From Ancrocorticia populi (GTDB lineage Bacteria; Actinomycetota; Actinomycetes; Actinomycetales; Actinomycetaceae): a stretch of 64,000 nucleotides of DNA. The notes under the pieces were generated by a model. The model had not been told where the DNA came from, ran no database searches, and saw only the letters and a list, made by a program, of their open reading frames with translations. Positions 25,308 through 34,471 of this stretch are shown one piece after another. The position numbers were made by a program, and so were the translations under genes. The stretch lies in contig NZ_QETB01000001.1 in assembly GCF_003123745.1 (NCBI RefSeq), positions 992,001 to 1,056,000 on the forward strand, given 5' to 3'. Each line of letters starts with the position of its first letter. Within the stretch, counting starts at the first letter, position 1.

Positions 25308-26597
25308 ATGTTTGAGAGCCGATCTGCCGAAGAGCCAACGTTAGTCAGCGTCTCCGATTGCCTGGTTCGTCCCGGCATTATTCAGCGGGCATGGTTGGTT
25401 GAGCTCGCAAAGAATCTTGCGAGCCTGTCCTCAGCAGAGGAATGGGGAAGTGGTCTCGCTAATCTGCGGGCGTTTGATATAGGCATTGCTCAGGCAGCCA
25501 GTCCGGGCGGGATGATGGTGCTGACGTCCAACGAGGTGGGGGATGAGGATGAACCTGAAATTCCCGAGGAAATGCGCGCGCCCGAGACGCGGGAGGAGCT
25601 GGCGGAAAAGTGTGAGGCGGCGGGGTTTGCAACGATCGAATGGATTGTTGCGGCGTTCGATGCTCCGGATGGCGTGCTCGCCGAAGGCGAGACAACTACG
25701 GCTGTCCTCGCGCGCCTAGCCCAGCGATCCTTGAACGATGTCACGTGCGCGTACGCGTTCGGCAACTTCGAAAAGTACATCGTGCGCGATGTCTTTTGGG
25801 GCCCTGACGTCCGCGAACGCCTTGACCGGCTCTCCCTCCGAATCATCGAACTGCCCGGATTGGAGTGGCTCACCGAGGAGTTCGCTCCGGAAAACTATGG
25901 TTACCACTGGGTTTTGGAAGAGTCCGAGGCGCCCCTATTATCGCAAGCGAGGCCCGGTGAGAAGCTCCCGGCCTCCGCGGTGCAGATGTACAGTCCACGC
26001 CGTCTCACCAAAGAGCGGCGTACTTTCGATCGCCAAGTCAAGACGATCGAAAAGGAACTCGTAGACTTCCCGCGCATCATCGGTGTTGGCTGGGATGCAG
26101 TTTCCCAGTCTGCGCTGCGCCTCGTTCCGAGCTACCGAACCACCTCGCCAACGTGGTTTTATGGCGGTGAGGATGACGAGACCGATTGGGAAACTTGCGT
26201 ATGTACGAATCAGGTTCTTGGCGACGACGCCGGAGACCTCTCCCTCTCATCCCTCACTCAAGCGGACCTGCCCAAGCGCCCCTACCGGATCGCCACGATT
26301 CACAGCGGGCAGGACTGGGTAGATCTGGTCCTCAAATACCCAATGATCGTGGTGCCAAACGGTGACACGCAGACCTTCGAAATGTGGAGCGGAACGGCTC
26401 ATGGCACTTGGGTGGTACTTGATTGGGAGGCGTTGGCAGAGGATCTAGATGGCGTATACCTAAGCGTGCTCGGGGCGCTCGATGCCGCCTACGTGCCGTA
26501 CGGTGTTAGCGTTGGCGGGCAGGAACTGTGGACGATGATGACGGGTTGGGTCCCGGGATCGGTCATGTGGGTGCGCGATCCATTGGCCGAGCTGTGA
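25308..26597 (+). CDS. Hypothetical protein, 429 aa, unrecognised
   Basis: The start is ATG at 25308, ten bases after the GNAT remnant. The protein is acidic and rich in Trp and Glu, with no signal peptide or membrane segment. An acidic Pro/Glu stretch (DEDEPEIPEEMRAPETREEL, near residues 83-102) separates an N-terminal part from the rest. RRLTKERRTFDRQVKTIEKEL near 230-250 is a short helical basic segment. The C-terminus has many aromatics (MWSGTAHGTW, MMTGWVPGSVMWV). I recognise no family or catalytic motif. It stands alone between gltX and the tRNA cluster. Confidence 0.7.
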   Translation: MFESRSAEEPTLVSVSDCLVRPGIIQRAWLVELAKNLASLSSAEEWGSGLANLRAFDIGIAQAASPGGMMVLTSNEVGDEDEPEIPEEMRAPETREELAEKCEAAGFATIEWIVAAFDAPDGVLAEGETTTAVLARLAQRSLNDVTCAYAFGNFEKYIVRDVFWGPDVRERLDRLSLRIIELPGLEWLTEEFAPENYGYHWVLEESEAPLLSQARPGEKLPASAVQMYSPRRLTKERRTFDRQVKTIEKELVDFPRIIGVGWDAVSQSALRLVPSYRTTSPTWFYGGEDDETDWETCVCTNQVLGDDAGDLSLSSLTQADLPKRPYRIATIHSGQDWVDLVLKYPMIVVPNGDTQTFEMWSGTAHGTWVVLDWEALAEDLDGVYLSVLGALDAAYVPYGVSVGGQELWTMMTGWVPGSVMWVRDPLAEL

Positions 26598-26697
26598 CTC
26601 ACGTATCAGCCTTTCCAGTTTGAAAGTCGAGGCGTGCAACGGTAGAGTTTCATGCTGTCGCCGATCGAGGTAGCGCCTCGAAAAGTGGCTAATCCCT

Positions 26698-26769
26698 TGG
26701 GGTATGGTGTAATTGGCAACACAACGGTTTCTGGTACCGTCATTCTAGGTTCGAGTCCTGGTACCCCAG
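26698..26769 (+). tRNA. tRNA-Gln (CUG)
   Basis: The acceptor TGGGGTA pairs with TACCCCA and the discriminator is G. The anticodon arm ACGGT-TTCTGGT-ACCGT gives CTG. The GGTTCGAGTCC T-loop is present. CCA is not encoded. Confidence 0.95.
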
Positions 26770-26809
26770 CGAACAAGGTCATACTTGGTTCAGGCGCTTA
26801 GGCGCGAGA

Positions 26810-26882
26810 GCCCCCATCGTCTAGCGGCCTAGGACATCGCCCTCTCACGGCGGTAACACCGGTTCAAATCCGGTTGGGGGTA
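26810..26882 (+). tRNA. tRNA-Glu (CUC), copy 1
   Basis: The acceptor GCCCCCA pairs with TGGGGGT (G1-U72 wobble) and the discriminator is A. The anticodon loop CTCTCAC gives CTC. It is identical over all 73 bases to the copy at 26915 but is followed by CGA rather than CCA. Confidence 0.95.
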
Positions 26883-26914
26883 CGAAGCTTCCAACTTATG
26901 TTGAAAGTAGCTAG

Positions 26915-26990
26915 GCCCCCATCGTCTAGCGGCCTAGGACATCGCCCTCTCACGGCGGTAACACCGGTTCAAATCCGGTTGGGGGTACCA
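26915..26990 (+). tRNA. tRNA-Glu (CUC), copy 2
   Basis: Same sequence as copy 1, 32 nt downstream, with CCA encoded at 26988-26990. It is followed at once by a terminator. Confidence 0.95.
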
Positions 26991-26993
26991 CGG

Positions 26994-27021
26994 TCCCGTG
27001 CGGTTACGCACGGGATTTTTT
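26994..27021 (+). terminator. Rho-independent terminator of the tRNA cluster
   Basis: A perfect 9-bp stem TCCCGTGCG / CGCACGGGA with a GTTA loop, followed by six T (27016-27021). Confidence 0.9.
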
Positions 27022-27100
27022 GCGTATTGGACAGCAGTGCCATTGCTCGTCACATGTACACCCGAAGTATTCCCCACCATCAGACGCTGCGTGAAAGAAA

Positions 27101-27142
27101 TTGCTGCAAATTACTTGCAATCGGTGTGACCTCCGATATAGT
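27101..27142 (+). promoter_or_regulatory. Promoter and possible operator of the amylopullulanase gene
   Basis: TTGCAA (27115-27120) and TATAGT (27137-27142), 16 nt apart, form a good -35/-10 pair about 70 nt before the start codon. The -35 overlaps a dyad-like stretch of TTGC/GCAA elements (TTGC at 27101 and GCAA at 27117-27120). This resembles LacI/MalR-type maltose operators. Confidence 0.5.
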
Positions 27143-27212
27143 AGTGACATCCAGCTCTGACAAATGTTTGTGAGAGTGTTGATAAATCACCATTAAGTGC
27201 GAAGGGGCATGA

Positions 27213-30200
27213 ATGCAACAGATGAAACGAAAGTCTGGCAAACGCAGCATTTGGGGCAAAATCGTCGCTGGGGCTGCAAGTGTTGCAGTGGCGACGGCCG
27301 GGCTTATCTCAGGAATGCCCACCGCGCCAGCCGAGGCAAAGCTGGAAGCAGACAATGACGCGATCGCAGTGTTGTTCTCCTACCCATGGAACGATATTGC
27401 CGAACAGTGCGAGACCACACTCGGCCCTGCCGGCTACGGCTACGTGCAAACCTCACCGCCTCAAGAGCATATTCAGGGGGAGGCATGGTGGACGTACTAC
27501 CAGCCGGTCTCCTACGATCTCAACTCGCGGCTCGGCACTGAGGCAGAGTTCCAAGACATGATCGGCCGCTGCAAGGACGCAGGCGTTGGCGTGATCGCCG
27601 ACGTGGTGGTCAACCATATGTCGGGCCAACCCGAGGGCGGTAAGGGTTTTAATGGCACCAAATTCGAGTACGAGAATTACCCGGGCCTCTACGATCCTTC
27701 CGATTTCAACTCCTACAAGGGCGAAGGCGGGCCAGAGGAGCCTTGCTCTGAGAACATCGAGGATTACACGAACCGCTGGGAGGTCCAGACTTGCCGGCTC
27801 GTCGGCCTATCAGACCTGAATACCTCAAAGCCCGAAGTCCAAGACAAGATCGCGGGCTACATGAACGAACTCGCCGATATGGGCGTGGCGGGCTTCCGCG
27901 TGGACGCTGTGAAGCACATCCCGGCCACAGACATGGAGGAGATCTGGGGCAAGGTCAAGAACAACGATGACCTTTACATGGTCCAAGAGGTGATCCGCGG
28001 CGGCGGCGAGCCGATCGGCCCCGAGGAATACGCCAACATCGGCGATGTCCACGAGTTCGAATACGCCACCCAAATCCGCACGGCCTTTCAGAGCAATCAG
28101 GTGGGTGATCTCCTGAGCAAGGGTGGTATCGGAATCGGCTCGGACTGGGACATGCTAAACAGCGATCAGGCCGCAGTGTTCGTGGATAACCACGATACGG
28201 AGCGCAACGGCCAGACACTCTCCTATAAGGATGGCCGCACCTACGATCTGGCGCAGGCCTTCACTTTGGCGTGGAACTACAGCTCTCCCTCGATCCATTC
28301 GGGCTACGCGTTCACCGATTATGATGCGGGCCCGGCCCAAGACGCCGACGGCAAGGTCCTTTCGCCCTCCAAGGAAAACGGCTGGACCTTCAAGCATTCG
28401 CAGAACAACATCGCGAACATGGTGGGCTTCCACAATGAGGTCGCAGGCCAAGATGTGAACAATCAGTGGACGGACGAGGGCAACAACGCCATCGCCTTCG
28501 GCCGCGGCACCACTGGCTTCTTCGCCATGAATAACGGCGCCGAAGCACTCGACGTCACCCTCACAACCAACCTTGAAGACGGCATCTACTACAACGTCTT
28601 TGCTGCAACCCACAACAATGAAGACGACACGTGGACAGGCCCAACCGTCACGGTCAAGGACGGCAAGATCGCCGCCTCGATCGACGGCCAAAGCGCCATT
28701 GCTCTGTCCACAGATGCCATAGCGGACACTGAGTGCGCGGAAACATCCGCCCCGACCCAGCCCACCGGTCTCACGGGCACTGCAACCTACAGCTCGGTCA
28801 AGCTCTCGTGGAATGAATCCACCAACACTTGTGGTGGAATCACCTACCAGATTGAGCGCACGAACACCGCCACTGGCGAATCGGAAACTCTGACCGCACC
28901 TTCCGCCCAGCTGACGGACAAGAACCTTCCCGAATCCACCGAGTTCACTTACAAGGTCACGGCGAAGGACAAAGCCGGCCAGGTCTCGGCCGCCTCCGAT
29001 CGATTCACGATCACAACGGCCGCAAAGCCCGAGGGAACCTACACCACGGTGTACCTCAAGGCCCCCACCGGTTGGACGAATGCCAACTTCCACTACTCCA
29101 CAACGGGAGATAGTGGCTGGACAGACATGCCCGGTGTGGAGATGGATGCCTACGATGAGGTGCCCGGCTGGTTCGTGGTTGACGTCCTAACGGACGATGC
29201 CACCCAGATCGAAGCCAACTTCAACACCAACTCCGGCGGCGAATGGCTGAGCAAAGGAACGGGGAAGAACGGCAACTATCTGATCCCCGCTGGCGAAGGC
29301 CCACAGATGGTCAATGGTTCGAAGGTAACCGCGGGTACGCCTTCGTCCGATGAGACGGATCCCGGTACGGATGAATCGCGCTACGCCGTGGGCACCTTCC
29401 AGAAGGCTCTCGGCTGCGGGGATGATTGGGCCGCCGATTGTGAGGAAACAGCTCTGACCTACAACTCGGATTATGAGCTTTGGCTCGGCGAGCTCGATAT
29501 TGCCGTGGGTGATCACGAGCTGAAGATCACTGATGGAACGTGGGATAACAGCTGGGGAACGCCCGCCGGAGACAACATCGCCTTCACGGCAACGGCCGAT
29601 CCTACCCACATCATCCATTCGCCGGCTACGCACGAAACCGTTGCCGCCCCACAATCTGAGCTGTACACGGTTGCTGGCGATTGGCAAGGCGCCGTTGGCT
29701 GTGGCACCTGGGAGGAAAATTGTCTCGGATCGGTGATGTTCCCGCAAGATGATGGCACGTACCGCCTCACCACGGGCAATATCCCCGCAGGTAACTACGG
29801 ATTCAAGGTGGTTAAGGGCTTTAACTGGGACACCTCGTGGGGAGACAATGGCGGTAACGTCACTTTCTCAACCAACGAAGGGGAAAATGTGACCTTCATT
29901 TTCGATCCCGCCACGAAGCAGGTTTCCGTCGAGGTCTCCAATCCGCCGCTGGCAGGCACGGGCGAATCCCGCGCGTACTGGATTGGCCCCGATACGATCG
30001 CTTGGCCCACCTCCTTGGGTGGTAGCGAGTTTGGTTTAGTTGGGAACGACGACGACGTGACGCTCACGCCGGACGATCTGACCGACGAGCAGAAGGCGTC
30101 ATTCCCACGAATCAAGAGTGGTTATACCGCTCTGCGTGTGAGTACTGATGGAGATCTTGACGAAACGGTTCGCGAGATCCTCAAGGGCTCGGTCCAGATC

Positions 30201-32909
30201 GAGGCAACTGAAGACGGAGAGACGGTGGCTCAGACGGGCGCACAGATCGCCGGCGTGGTGGATGCCCTCTATCCGGGCGCTGCGGAGCGCGATCTCGGGC
30301 TGACTTGGGATGGAGATACCCCAACTCTCAGCGTGTGGGCACCCACGGCAACCGAGGTGACGCTTCAGCTCGAGGATCAAGAGATCGCCGCGGAGCGGGA
30401 CGAAGATGGCGTGTGGATGGTAGTGGGAGAGCCCTCGTGGAAGGGCGCTGGCTACCTCTGGAACGTTGACGTATTCGTGCCGTCCCAGGGCGAAGTGGTA
30501 ACTAACCAGGTGACAGATCCCTACTCGGTGGCACTCACAACCGATTCTAAGCAATCGGTGATCGCAGACCTCACCGATCCGGAGCTGTACCCGGAGGAGT
30601 GGAACAACAGCCCAGATGCTCCCGCCACACCGGCGGCAGAGACCATCTACGAGCTGCACGTGCGCGACTTCTCCATTGCCGATGAGACGGTTCCTGAGGA
30701 TCTTCGTGGAACTTACAAGGCCTTCACGCAGAGCAACTCGGACGGCGTCAAGCACCTGACCGAGCTCTCGGACGCGGGAATGACCACAGTGCACCTTCTC
30801 CCGACCTTCGACATCGCAAGCTCGTCAATCCCGGAGTCTCGCGAAAACCAACTGGTACCGGAAATCGGAGGCGGGGATCCGTCGTCGGAAAATCAACAAG
30901 CAGCCGTGGCTGCCGTACAAGATGAGGATGGCTTCAACTGGGGCTACGATCCCTACCACTGGTCAACACCGGAAGGTTCGTACGCGACCAATGGCCATCA
31001 GGACGGTGCGGCGCGAACCCGCGAGTACCGCGACATGGTTTCGGCCCTGCACGGGATGGGGCTGCGTGTGGTAGCCGATCAGGTGTTTAACCACACCTCA
31101 GCGTCCGGACAGGCGGATGAGGCGGTTCTGGATCGGATCGTGCCAGGCTATTATCACAGGCTGGATGCCAAGGGTGCGATCGAGACCTCCACCTGCTGCC
31201 AGAACATCGCAACCGAGAACGTGATGGCCGGCAAGATGATGGTCGATTCCGTGGAATTGTGGGCCACCCAGTACGGCGTGGACGGATTCCGGTTCGATCT
31301 CATGGGGCATCACACCCTTCAGAACATGGTGGATATTCGGGAGATGCTGGACGGCCTGACTCTTGAGAAGGACGGCGTAAACGGTAAGGAGATCTATCTT
31401 TACGGTGAGGGCTGGGACTTCGGCGAGGTTGAAGGCGATGCTCTGTTCAAGCAGGCAACCCAGGCAAACATTGGCGGTACCGGTATCGGTGCGTTCAATG
31501 ATCGGCTTCGCGATGCCGTGCGCGGGGGCGGCCCGTTCGATTCGGATCAGAGGACCTATCAGGGCTTCGGATCCGGGCTGTACACCGATCCTAATGAGGT
31601 GGCGGCGGAAACTGTGCCCGAGGATGAGCAGCTGGCCAGCCTCCTGCACCAGACTGATCTAGTGCGCATCGGGCTTGCCGGCAACGTCAAGGGCGTGCAG
31701 ATTTCTGCGGGAGATGGCGAATTCGTCAACTCCGAGGAGATCGATTACAACGGGGTGCCTGCCGCCTACGCGCTGGATCCAGATGAGAACGTCAACTATG
31801 TGGATGCCCACGATAATGAGACGCTCTTCGATAACCTCGTGTGGAAGCTGCCCACAGACGCCACGATGGACACGCAGATTCGCATGAACACGCTGAGTCT
31901 GGCCACCGCAACGCTGGGGCAATCACCCTCGTTCTGGCACGCAGGAACGGACATGCTGCGCTCGAAGTCTCTGGACCGCGATTCATACAACTCCGGCGAT
32001 CACTTCAACGCGATCGATTGGACGATGCAGACCAACGGGTACGCGAACGGCCTCCCGATGAAGGGCGTGAACGGCGAGAAGTGGCCGCTCATGACGCCAC
32101 TCCTAGAGAACGCATCGAAGGTGCCTGCGCCTGAGGATATTGAGGCGGCGAACAAGATGTCGCTTGATCTGCTCAAGGTGCGCAGCTCGAGCCCGCTGTT
32201 CAGCTTGGGCAGTGGAGAGTTGGTCAAGGAGCGCGTCAGCTTCCCGAACGGTGGAGCCGGGGCAACGCCCGGGCTGCTCGTGATGCAGATTGATGATGCG
32301 GCTCCCGGGGTCATGGGTAAGGCTCTCGAGGCCAACGTGGATCTGGATGTCACGTTCAAGCAGGACATCGATCCGGATGTGGATCGTCTGGTCGTGGTGT
32401 TCAATTCCTCAGCAGATGCAATCACCGAGGAGCTGGACGGCCTGAGCGGGCACGATCTGCAGCTCTCGCCGGTTCAAGCGAACGGCTTCGATGAAGTTGT
32501 GAAGGAGACGGCGTGGGATTCGAAGACCGGGACGCTCACGATCCCGGCGCGTACCGTGGCGGTGCTCGTGGAGCCTGCCGCTGGGACGGAGCCAGGGCCA
32601 GACCCGACCGATCCGCCAACCACAGATCCGACGGAGGAGCCAACTGGAGAACCCACTGATGGGCCCACTACGGGACCGAGCGGAGAGCCTACGGACGGCA
32701 CACCAGATCAGCCAACTACTGGCCCAAGCAATGGCGGTACGGATCAGCCGGGGAATGGCGCGACTGGTGGGGCAACCGCTGGCCCAGCGAATCCTGGCGA
32801 TGACCTAGCCAATTCGGGAGCCAACGTGCTCGCGTTCGCAGGCCTCGCAGTTCTGCTGCTTGCGGCAGGTGGCCTTGCGCTCTATGGACGTAGGAGCCGA
32901 GCGTCGTAG
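27213..32909 (+). CDS. Cell-wall-anchored amylopullulanase (alpha-amylase + pullulanase)
   Basis: An 1898-residue secreted starch/glycogen enzyme. Order: signal peptide to about 42; GH13 alpha-amylase 46-500 (nucleophile D231 in GFRVD, acid E259 in MVQEV, D328 in VDNHD); fibronectin III about 512-604; CBM25/26-like starch-binding domain 607-708; and two X25/pullulanase-associated domains, 722-808 and 816-909. These are followed by a pullulanase accessory domain and CBM48 (about 917-1150), then a GH13 pullulanase domain with D1362 (GFRFD), E1399 (YGEGWD) and D1534 (DAHDNE). A Pro/Thr/Gly linker and a sorting signal LANSG at 1865-1869 with a hydrophobic helix and RRSR tail follow. It should cleave alpha-1,4 and alpha-1,6 bonds outside the cell. 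The sorting motif departs from LPxTG. GAAGGGG lies 6 nt before ATG 27213; an ATG at 27222 is also in frame. Confidence 0.9.
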   Translation: MQQMKRKSGKRSIWGKIVAGAASVAVATAGLISGMPTAPAEAKLEADNDAIAVLFSYPWNDIAEQCETTLGPAGYGYVQTSPPQEHIQGEAWWTYYQPVSYDLNSRLGTEAEFQDMIGRCKDAGVGVIADVVVNHMSGQPEGGKGFNGTKFEYENYPGLYDPSDFNSYKGEGGPEEPCSENIEDYTNRWEVQTCRLVGLSDLNTSKPEVQDKIAGYMNELADMGVAGFRVDAVKHIPATDMEEIWGKVKNNDDLYMVQEVIRGGGEPIGPEEYANIGDVHEFEYATQIRTAFQSNQVGDLLSKGGIGIGSDWDMLNSDQAAVFVDNHDTERNGQTLSYKDGRTYDLAQAFTLAWNYSSPSIHSGYAFTDYDAGPAQDADGKVLSPSKENGWTFKHSQNNIANMVGFHNEVAGQDVNNQWTDEGNNAIAFGRGTTGFFAMNNGAEALDVTLTTNLEDGIYYNVFAATHNNEDDTWTGPTVTVKDGKIAASIDGQSAIALSTDAIADTECAETSAPTQPTGLTGTATYSSVKLSWNESTNTCGGITYQIERTNTATGESETLTAPSAQLTDKNLPESTEFTYKVTAKDKAGQVSAASDRFTITTAAKPEGTYTTVYLKAPTGWTNANFHYSTTGDSGWTDMPGVEMDAYDEVPGWFVVDVLTDDATQIEANFNTNSGGEWLSKGTGKNGNYLIPAGEGPQMVNGSKVTAGTPSSDETDPGTDESRYAVGTFQKALGCGDDWAADCEETALTYNSDYELWLGELDIAVGDHELKITDGTWDNSWGTPAGDNIAFTATADPTHIIHSPATHETVAAPQSELYTVAGDWQGAVGCGTWEENCLGSVMFPQDDGTYRLTTGNIPAGNYGFKVVKGFNWDTSWGDNGGNVTFSTNEGENVTFIFDPATKQVSVEVSNPPLAGTGESRAYWIGPDTIAWPTSLGGSEFGLVGNDDDVTLTPDDLTDEQKASFPRIKSGYTALRVSTDGDLDETVREILKGSVQIEATEDGETVAQTGAQIAGVVDALYPGAAERDLGLTWDGDTPTLSVWAPTATEVTLQLEDQEIAAERDEDGVWMVVGEPSWKGAGYLWNVDVFVPSQGEVVTNQVTDPYSVALTTDSKQSVIADLTDPELYPEEWNNSPDAPATPAAETIYELHVRDFSIADETVPEDLRGTYKAFTQSNSDGVKHLTELSDAGMTTVHLLPTFDIASSSIPESRENQLVPEIGGGDPSSENQQAAVAAVQDEDGFNWGYDPYHWSTPEGSYATNGHQDGAARTREYRDMVSALHGMGLRVVADQVFNHTSASGQADEAVLDRIVPGYYHRLDAKGAIETSTCCQNIATENVMAGKMMVDSVELWATQYGVDGFRFDLMGHHTLQNMVDIREMLDGLTLEKDGVNGKEIYLYGEGWDFGEVEGDALFKQATQANIGGTGIGAFNDRLRDAVRGGGPFDSDQRTYQGFGSGLYTDPNEVAAETVPEDEQLASLLHQTDLVRIGLAGNVKGVQISAGDGEFVNSEEIDYNGVPAAYALDPDENVNYVDAHDNETLFDNLVWKLPTDATMDTQIRMNTLSLATATLGQSPSFWHAGTDMLRSKSLDRDSYNSGDHFNAIDWTMQTNGYANGLPMKGVNGEKWPLMTPLLENASKVPAPEDIEAANKMSLDLLKVRSSSPLFSLGSGELVKERVSFPNGGAGATPGLLVMQIDDAAPGVMGKALEANVDLDVTFKQDIDPDVDRLVVVFNSSADAITEELDGLSGHDLQLSPVQANGFDEVVKETAWDSKTGTLTIPARTVAVLVEPAAGTEPGPDPTDPPTTDPTEEPTGEPTDGPTTGPSGEPTDGTPDQPTTGPSNGGTDQPGNGATGGATAGPANPGDDLANSGANVLAFAGLAVLLLAAGGLALYGRRSRAS

Positions 32910-32931
32910 CGGATCTCTCTAAGACGCCGCT

Positions 32932-32972
32932 GGGGGTAGGTAGTCACCTGTGGCGGGTGGCTGCCTACCCCC
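32932..32972. terminator. Hairpin terminator between amylopullulanase and MFS genes
   Basis: GGGGGTAGG(T)AG at 32932-32943 pairs with CT(G)CCTACCCCC at 32961-32972, with inner pairing CACC/GGTG. It lies between two convergent genes and probably serves both. There is no long T run. Confidence 0.65.
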
Positions 32973-33016
32973 TTGCGATCGGCCACCCCGAAATGCGGAC
33001 TCTGAGTGTTGTGACC

Positions 33017-34354
33017 CTAGGACAAGCTCTGGCCCCGGCGCTCGGGGAGCGCAAAGGTCGCTGCCGCAGCCACCACGAAGGCTCCAGCCAGCACGGGGAA
33101 GAGGAGGCCTTTGTTGCCGCCGGGAACTCCGCCCACGCCCAGCAGGAACGTCACCAAGAACGGAGCGGCGATCGAGGCCAGCCGTCCGAAGCCTGTGGCT
33201 GCGCCCGCTCCAGTTGCTCGAATGAAGGTTGGATAGATCTCCGGTGTGATCGCATAGAGAGCGCCCCACGCGCCTAGGTTAAAGAAGGAGAGGACGCATC
33301 CGGTCGCGATGATCGCGGCCGATGAATCGGCCATCCCGAACCCTATGGCGCCGATCGAAGAACCCACGAGGAACGTTGTGAGGGTGGCTCGCCGTCCCCA
33401 ATGCTCAATGAGATAGGCGGAGGTGGCGTACCCCGGGAGCTGCGCCAGCGTGATGATCAGGGTGAAACCGAAGGACTTAACCAGATCGTGGCCGTTGGCA
33501 TGCAGGATGGACGGTATCCAGATGGAGGAGCCGTAGTAACCCAGATTGACCATGAACCACACGGTCCATATACCGACCGTCCGCTGGCGGAGGGCCGGTG
33601 AGAAGAGCTTGCCCCACGTGGGCTTTTCGAGAGAGGCGGCTTCGGCCACTTCGTCATCGGTGGGAATAATGGGGTCGTGGCCGTCAGCCAGCTCGTCGGT
33701 GACACGTGCCGCCTTCTCATTTTCGCCCCGGTGCAGCAGGAACCTTACTGATTCCGGTAGATGCCATCGCAGGACAATGGCATAGAGGGCTGGGAGGGCC
33801 CCGATAGCGAAAGCGATGCGCCAGCCGTTATCGGATAGTGGCACAACGAAGTATCCGATGAGGGCCGCCACGGTCCAGCCGAGCGCCCAGAAGGCTTCCA
33901 GCCACACGGTGATCGACCCTCGAATCCGCCGCGGCGAAACCTCTTGCACCAATGTGGAGGCAACGGGCAGTTCTGCGCCTAGGCCCAGTCCCACGAGGAT
34001 TCGGAGGATGATGAGAGGGAGGACTCCGCCTACAAAGGCCGAAGCGCCGGTCGCGATACCGTACACCACCAGAGTCACCGTGAACACGGTGCGCCGCCCC
34101 ACCCGATCGGCTAGAGCGCCGCCGAATGTTGCACCCACGGCCATTCCAATGAAGCCGGCCGAGACGATGAGGGATTGCTCCGTTGCGCTGAGGCCCCACT
34201 GCTTCGTCAACACGGCGATAATGTAGGTAATGAGGCCAACGTCCATTGCGTCGAACGCCCACCCTAGGCCCGAGGCGAAGATGATCTTGCGATGCTTGCG
34301 AGTAAATGGCAGGTTATCGAGACGATCAAGAATCTCTGCCGGATTGTTGCTCAT
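33017..34354 (-). CDS. MFS transporter, sugar/organic-acid symporter type
   Basis: A 445-residue 12-helix carrier. GWAFDAMDVGLITYI in helix 1 (with Asp residues typical of aromatic-acid/SV2-like symporters), GGALADRVGRRTVF after helix 2, and the repeat EHWGRRATL in the second half identify the family. PEIYPTFIRATGAG is the sugar-porter-like motif after helix 10. The substrate is not readable. It converges with the amylopullulanase, so co-regulation is possible but unproven. Confidence 0.85.
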   Translation of the reverse strand: MSNNPAEILDRLDNLPFTRKHRKIIFASGLGWAFDAMDVGLITYIIAVLTKQWGLSATEQSLIVSAGFIGMAVGATFGGALADRVGRRTVFTVTLVVYGIATGASAFVGGVLPLIILRILVGLGLGAELPVASTLVQEVSPRRIRGSITVWLEAFWALGWTVAALIGYFVVPLSDNGWRIAFAIGALPALYAIVLRWHLPESVRFLLHRGENEKAARVTDELADGHDPIIPTDDEVAEAASLEKPTWGKLFSPALRQRTVGIWTVWFMVNLGYYGSSIWIPSILHANGHDLVKSFGFTLIITLAQLPGYATSAYLIEHWGRRATLTTFLVGSSIGAIGFGMADSSAAIIATGCVLSFFNLGAWGALYAITPEIYPTFIRATGAGAATGFGRLASIAAPFLVTFLLGVGGVPGGNKGLLFPVLAGAFVVAAAATFALPERRGQSLS

Positions 34355-34471
34355 TCAAGAAACGATAGCGGGCCGCTACGGTCAAGTCCCGCTTGGCCGA
34401 TGCTGGACACCTACTTGACTGCCACATAGTGCGCACTGTAAGGAAGGCGCGAGAAGAACGTCGTCGTCGTT

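Noticed and set aside
34428-34437. AGTGCGCACT palindrome between the MFS and LD-carboxypeptidase genes
   Set aside because: A 10-bp palindrome alone, 73 nt from the MFS start, with no neighbouring regulator; expected by chance at this G+C.
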